This document shows, piece after piece, positions 62,306-64,000 of a stretch of 64,000 nt of DNA. Made by a program: the position numbers and the translations under genes. Each line of letters opens with the position of its first letter. Positions within the stretch are counted from its first letter, which is position 1. The stretch comes from Natronococcus amylolyticus DSM 10524 (GTDB lineage Archaea; Halobacteriota; Halobacteria; Halobacteriales; Natrialbaceae): positions 117,392 to 181,391 of the forward strand of contig NZ_AOIB01000036.1 in assembly GCF_000337675.1 (NCBI RefSeq), read 5' to 3'. Below the pieces are notes generated by a model that was not told the origin of the DNA, did not search any database, and saw nothing but the letters and a program-made list of their open reading frames with translations.

Positions 62306-63475
62306 ATGACAGGTGAGATCGTCGTCGTTGACGGCGCACGGACGCCACACGGCACGCTGCTCGGGTCGCTCGCCGACGTCGAAGCCGTCGAACTGGGTCG
62401 GACGGCGCTGGACGGGCTGCTCGAGCGAACCGTCGTTTCCGGAGCGGAGATCGACTGGGTAGCCCTGGGGAACGCGATCCAGGCCGGGATCGGACAGGTG
62501 CCGGGTCGCCAGGCCGTCGTCGAGTCCGATCTGCCCAACGAGACGCCGACGACGACGGTCAACGAGGCCTCGGGCTCGGGGCTGCGAGCGATCGCGCTGG
62601 CGGCCGATCGGATTGCGGCTGGCCGGGCCGAGTTCGCCGTCGCCGGCGGGTTCGAGTCGATGACCAACGCCCCCTGGATCCTGCCGGACTACCGCACGGG
62701 ACGGCGTCACGGCGACGCGACGCTGAAGGACTCGATGATCATGGACTCGCTGTGGGACGTCAACCTCGACGTCCACATGGGCGAGATCACCGAACGACTC
62801 GTCGACCGCGAGGGCGTCTCTCGAGACGCACAGGACGAGTACGCCCTCGAGAGCCATCGCCTGGCCGCGGAGGCGATCGAGTCGGGCGCGTTCGACGACG
62901 AGATCGTCCCCGTGGAGACGGGAGGCGGGACGATCGACATCGACGAAGGCCCCCGTCCCGACTCGACGCTGGCGGATCTCGCCGAGCTTCCCACCTCCTT
63001 TCGCGAGGACGGAACGATCACGCCGGGCAACGCCTCGAAGCTCAGCGACGGTGCGGGCGCGGTGTTACTCGCGGACGCGGACGTCGCGGCAGACCACGGA
63101 CTCGAGCCGATGGCCCGGCTCGCCGACTACGAACTGGTCTACCGGGAGCCCGACGAGTTCAACGAGGCCGTCGGCGACGTCGTCGCGAGCCTGCTCGAGC
63201 GAAACGGGCTCGAGGCGGACGACGTCGACGCGTTCTGGATCAACGAGGCCTTTGCGGCCCAGTCGGTGTACGTCATGGACCGACTCGGCGTTCCACGCGA
63301 GCGGATGAACCCCCGCGGCGGCGCGGTCGCGTTCGGCCACCCGATCGGCGCCTCCGGCGGGATGCTGGCAACCAGTCTGGCGTACCAGCTCCGGGACGAG
63401 GACGTAGAGCGCGGGCTCGTCGGGATGAGCGTCGGCGGCGGCGGGGCGATCATGGCCCTGCTCGAGCGACTGTAG
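62306..63475 (+). CDS. Thiolase family protein with Ser at both catalytic Cys sites
   Basis: The 389-residue thiolase fold protein is complete: ARTPHG, NAIQAGIGQVPGRQA, the nucleophile segment TVNEASGSGL, DEYALESHRLA, WINEAFAAQ and GGAVAFGHPIGASGG. Residue 89, the acyl-accepting Cys in classical thiolases, is Ser. The second Cys (CIGGGQG motif) is Ser 375 in MSVGGGGAI. Ser-type beta-ketothiolases have been described from Haloferax as far as I recall, so it may be an active acetyl-CoA acyltransferase. ATG 62306 fits the family start. Confidence 0.85.
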   Translation: MTGEIVVVDGARTPHGTLLGSLADVEAVELGRTALDGLLERTVVSGAEIDWVALGNAIQAGIGQVPGRQAVVESDLPNETPTTTVNEASGSGLRAIALAADRIAAGRAEFAVAGGFESMTNAPWILPDYRTGRRHGDATLKDSMIMDSLWDVNLDVHMGEITERLVDREGVSRDAQDEYALESHRLAAEAIESGAFDDEIVPVETGGGTIDIDEGPRPDSTLADLAELPTSFREDGTITPGNASKLSDGAGAVLLADADVAADHGLEPMARLADYELVYREPDEFNEAVGDVVASLLERNGLEADDVDAFWINEAFAAQSVYVMDRLGVPRERMNPRGGAVAFGHPIGASGGMLATSLAYQLRDEDVERGLVGMSVGGGGAIMALLERL

Positions 63476-63540
63476 CAGTTGTCCGCGGGAGCTGGGACTT
63501 TCCGAGGGGTTTACCTTTCCGGTATTCCCAGTAGTAACCA

Positions 63541-63979
63541 ATGACGCTGTACTCGCGAGTCCGTCCACTCGCGTTCAGACTTCCCGCCGAGACGGCTCAC
63601 GTCCTCGGCAAACGGGCGCTGCAAGCGGTGCAGTCGACGTGGCCGACGCGAGCGGCGCTCGCCTCGAACTACCGGTACGCCCACCCGGCGCTCGAGACCG
63701 ACCTCTTCGGATGTCGGTTCTCCAATCCGGTCGGCGTGGCAGCCGGGTTCGACAAGAACGCCGAGGTGACCCACGCGCTCGAGGCGCTGGGGTTCGGGTT
63801 CGTCGAGATCGGCACCGTCACGCCGTACCCCCAGTCCGGCAACGACCGGCCGCGGCTGTTCCGACTGCAGGAGGACGAGGCGATGATCAACCGGATGGGG
63901 TTCAACGGCGACGGGATGGAGCAGGTCCGGGACCGTCTCGAGCGAGAGGGCCCGCCACAGATCCCGCTCGGGGTCAACG
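63541..63979 (+). CDS. pyrD: Dihydroorotate dehydrogenase, class 2 (3' truncated)
   Basis: Starting at ATG 63541, 146 residues are present before the contig ends in adapter sequence. NPVGVAAGFDKNAEVTHALEALGFGFVEIGTVTPYPQSGNDRPRLFRL and INRMGFNGDGM are the FMN-binding and substrate blocks of quinone-linked (membrane-associated) PyrD, which oxidises dihydroorotate in pyrimidine synthesis. The N-terminal helical extension of class 2 enzymes is present (RLPAETAHVLGKRAL). Residues after GVN at 63979 are not real. Confidence 0.92.
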
Positions 63980-64000
63980 CTGTCTCTTATACACATCTCT
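63980..64000. other. Sequencing adapter (Nextera/Tn5 mosaic end), artefact
   Basis: CTGTCTCTTATACACATCT at 63980-63998 is exactly the Nextera transposase adapter read-through sequence, followed by two more bases. Its reverse translation gives the MCIRDS string known from contaminated assemblies. It is not part of the genome. Confidence 0.95.

Noticed and set aside
63511..63996. 161-codon minus-strand frame starting MCIRDS
   Set aside because: Its start is translated from sequencing adapter and the rest is antisense to pyrD.
1..64000. tRNA, rRNA, CRISPR arrays and intact insertion sequences
   Set aside because: I scanned the intergenic gaps by eye for T-loop motifs, regularly spaced repeats and transposase motifs and found none; small or unusual RNAs could still be missed.

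Overview
This is a 64 kb piece of a haloarchaeal chromosome (class Halobacteria, probably a Natrialbales-type genus such as Natrinema, Haloterrigena or Natronorubrum; the genus is inferred). The evidence is high GC with strong third-position G/C, very acidic predicted proteins, many ATGA/GTGA start-stop overlaps, TATA boxes placed as in leaderless promoters, and families typical of haloarchaea (Bat-type HTH regulators, a three-gene RPA operon, a PGF-CTERM surface protein, GHMP-type shikimate kinase, CbtAB, a split Mrp antiporter operon). No rRNA, tRNA, CRISPR array or intact insertion sequence was seen. The last 21 bases are Nextera/Tn5 sequencing adapter, so the window ends at a contig end.

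Layout. 0-3.1 kb: end of a winged-helix gene, a Tat-exported metzincin-like protease, a gene-poor stretch with a cluster of hairpins, and a Bat-type regulator. 3.1-9.3 kb: histidine utilisation (hutU-hutG-hutI and hutH) taking histidine to glutamate, with two palindromes in the hutU promoter. 9.4-20.6 kb: a large Bat-like sensor-regulator, cobalamin genes (cobQ, cobO), an alpha/beta hydrolase, an ABC ATPase without a permease, MsrA, a riboflavin/F420 pathway reductase and a VapBC module. 20.6-25.9 kb: RPA operon (rpa, RPA-associated protein, phosphoesterase), then small genes. 26-30.5 kb: glutamine synthetase, thioredoxin, a PGF-CTERM surface protein. 30.5-41.2 kb: Lhr-type helicase, sensor kinase, archaetidylserine decarboxylase, CDC48 ATPase, shikimate kinase and chorismate mutase. 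41.2-42.1 kb: a RHH/RelE toxin-antitoxin module, followed by a PIN-domain remnant. 42.1-51.5 kb: sugar-nucleotide epimerase and aminotransferase, universal stress proteins, MATE exporter, dicarboxylate symporter, NikR-like regulator and a degenerate integrase. 51.9-60.4 kb: nine-gene Mrp Na+/H+ antiporter operon. 61-62.3 kb: cobalt transporter CbtBA plus a 2Fe-2S protein. 62.3-64 kb: thiolase and the start of pyrD.

The strongest unusual signal is at 41.16-41.94 kb. The last ten codons and the stop of the chorismate mutase gene occur a second time, 752 bp downstream, on the far side of the toxin-antitoxin module. The two copies differ only at third codon positions. This looks like an element that entered the 3' end of a protein-coding gene and rebuilt that end with its own copy, as integrating elements do at tRNA genes. 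Other points worth checking are the hut operator palindromes, a thiolase with Ser in place of both catalytic Cys, a CBS domain fused to a sugar epimerase, an integrase that has lost its catalytic residues, and an Mrp subunit with Asn in place of a conserved membrane Lys.
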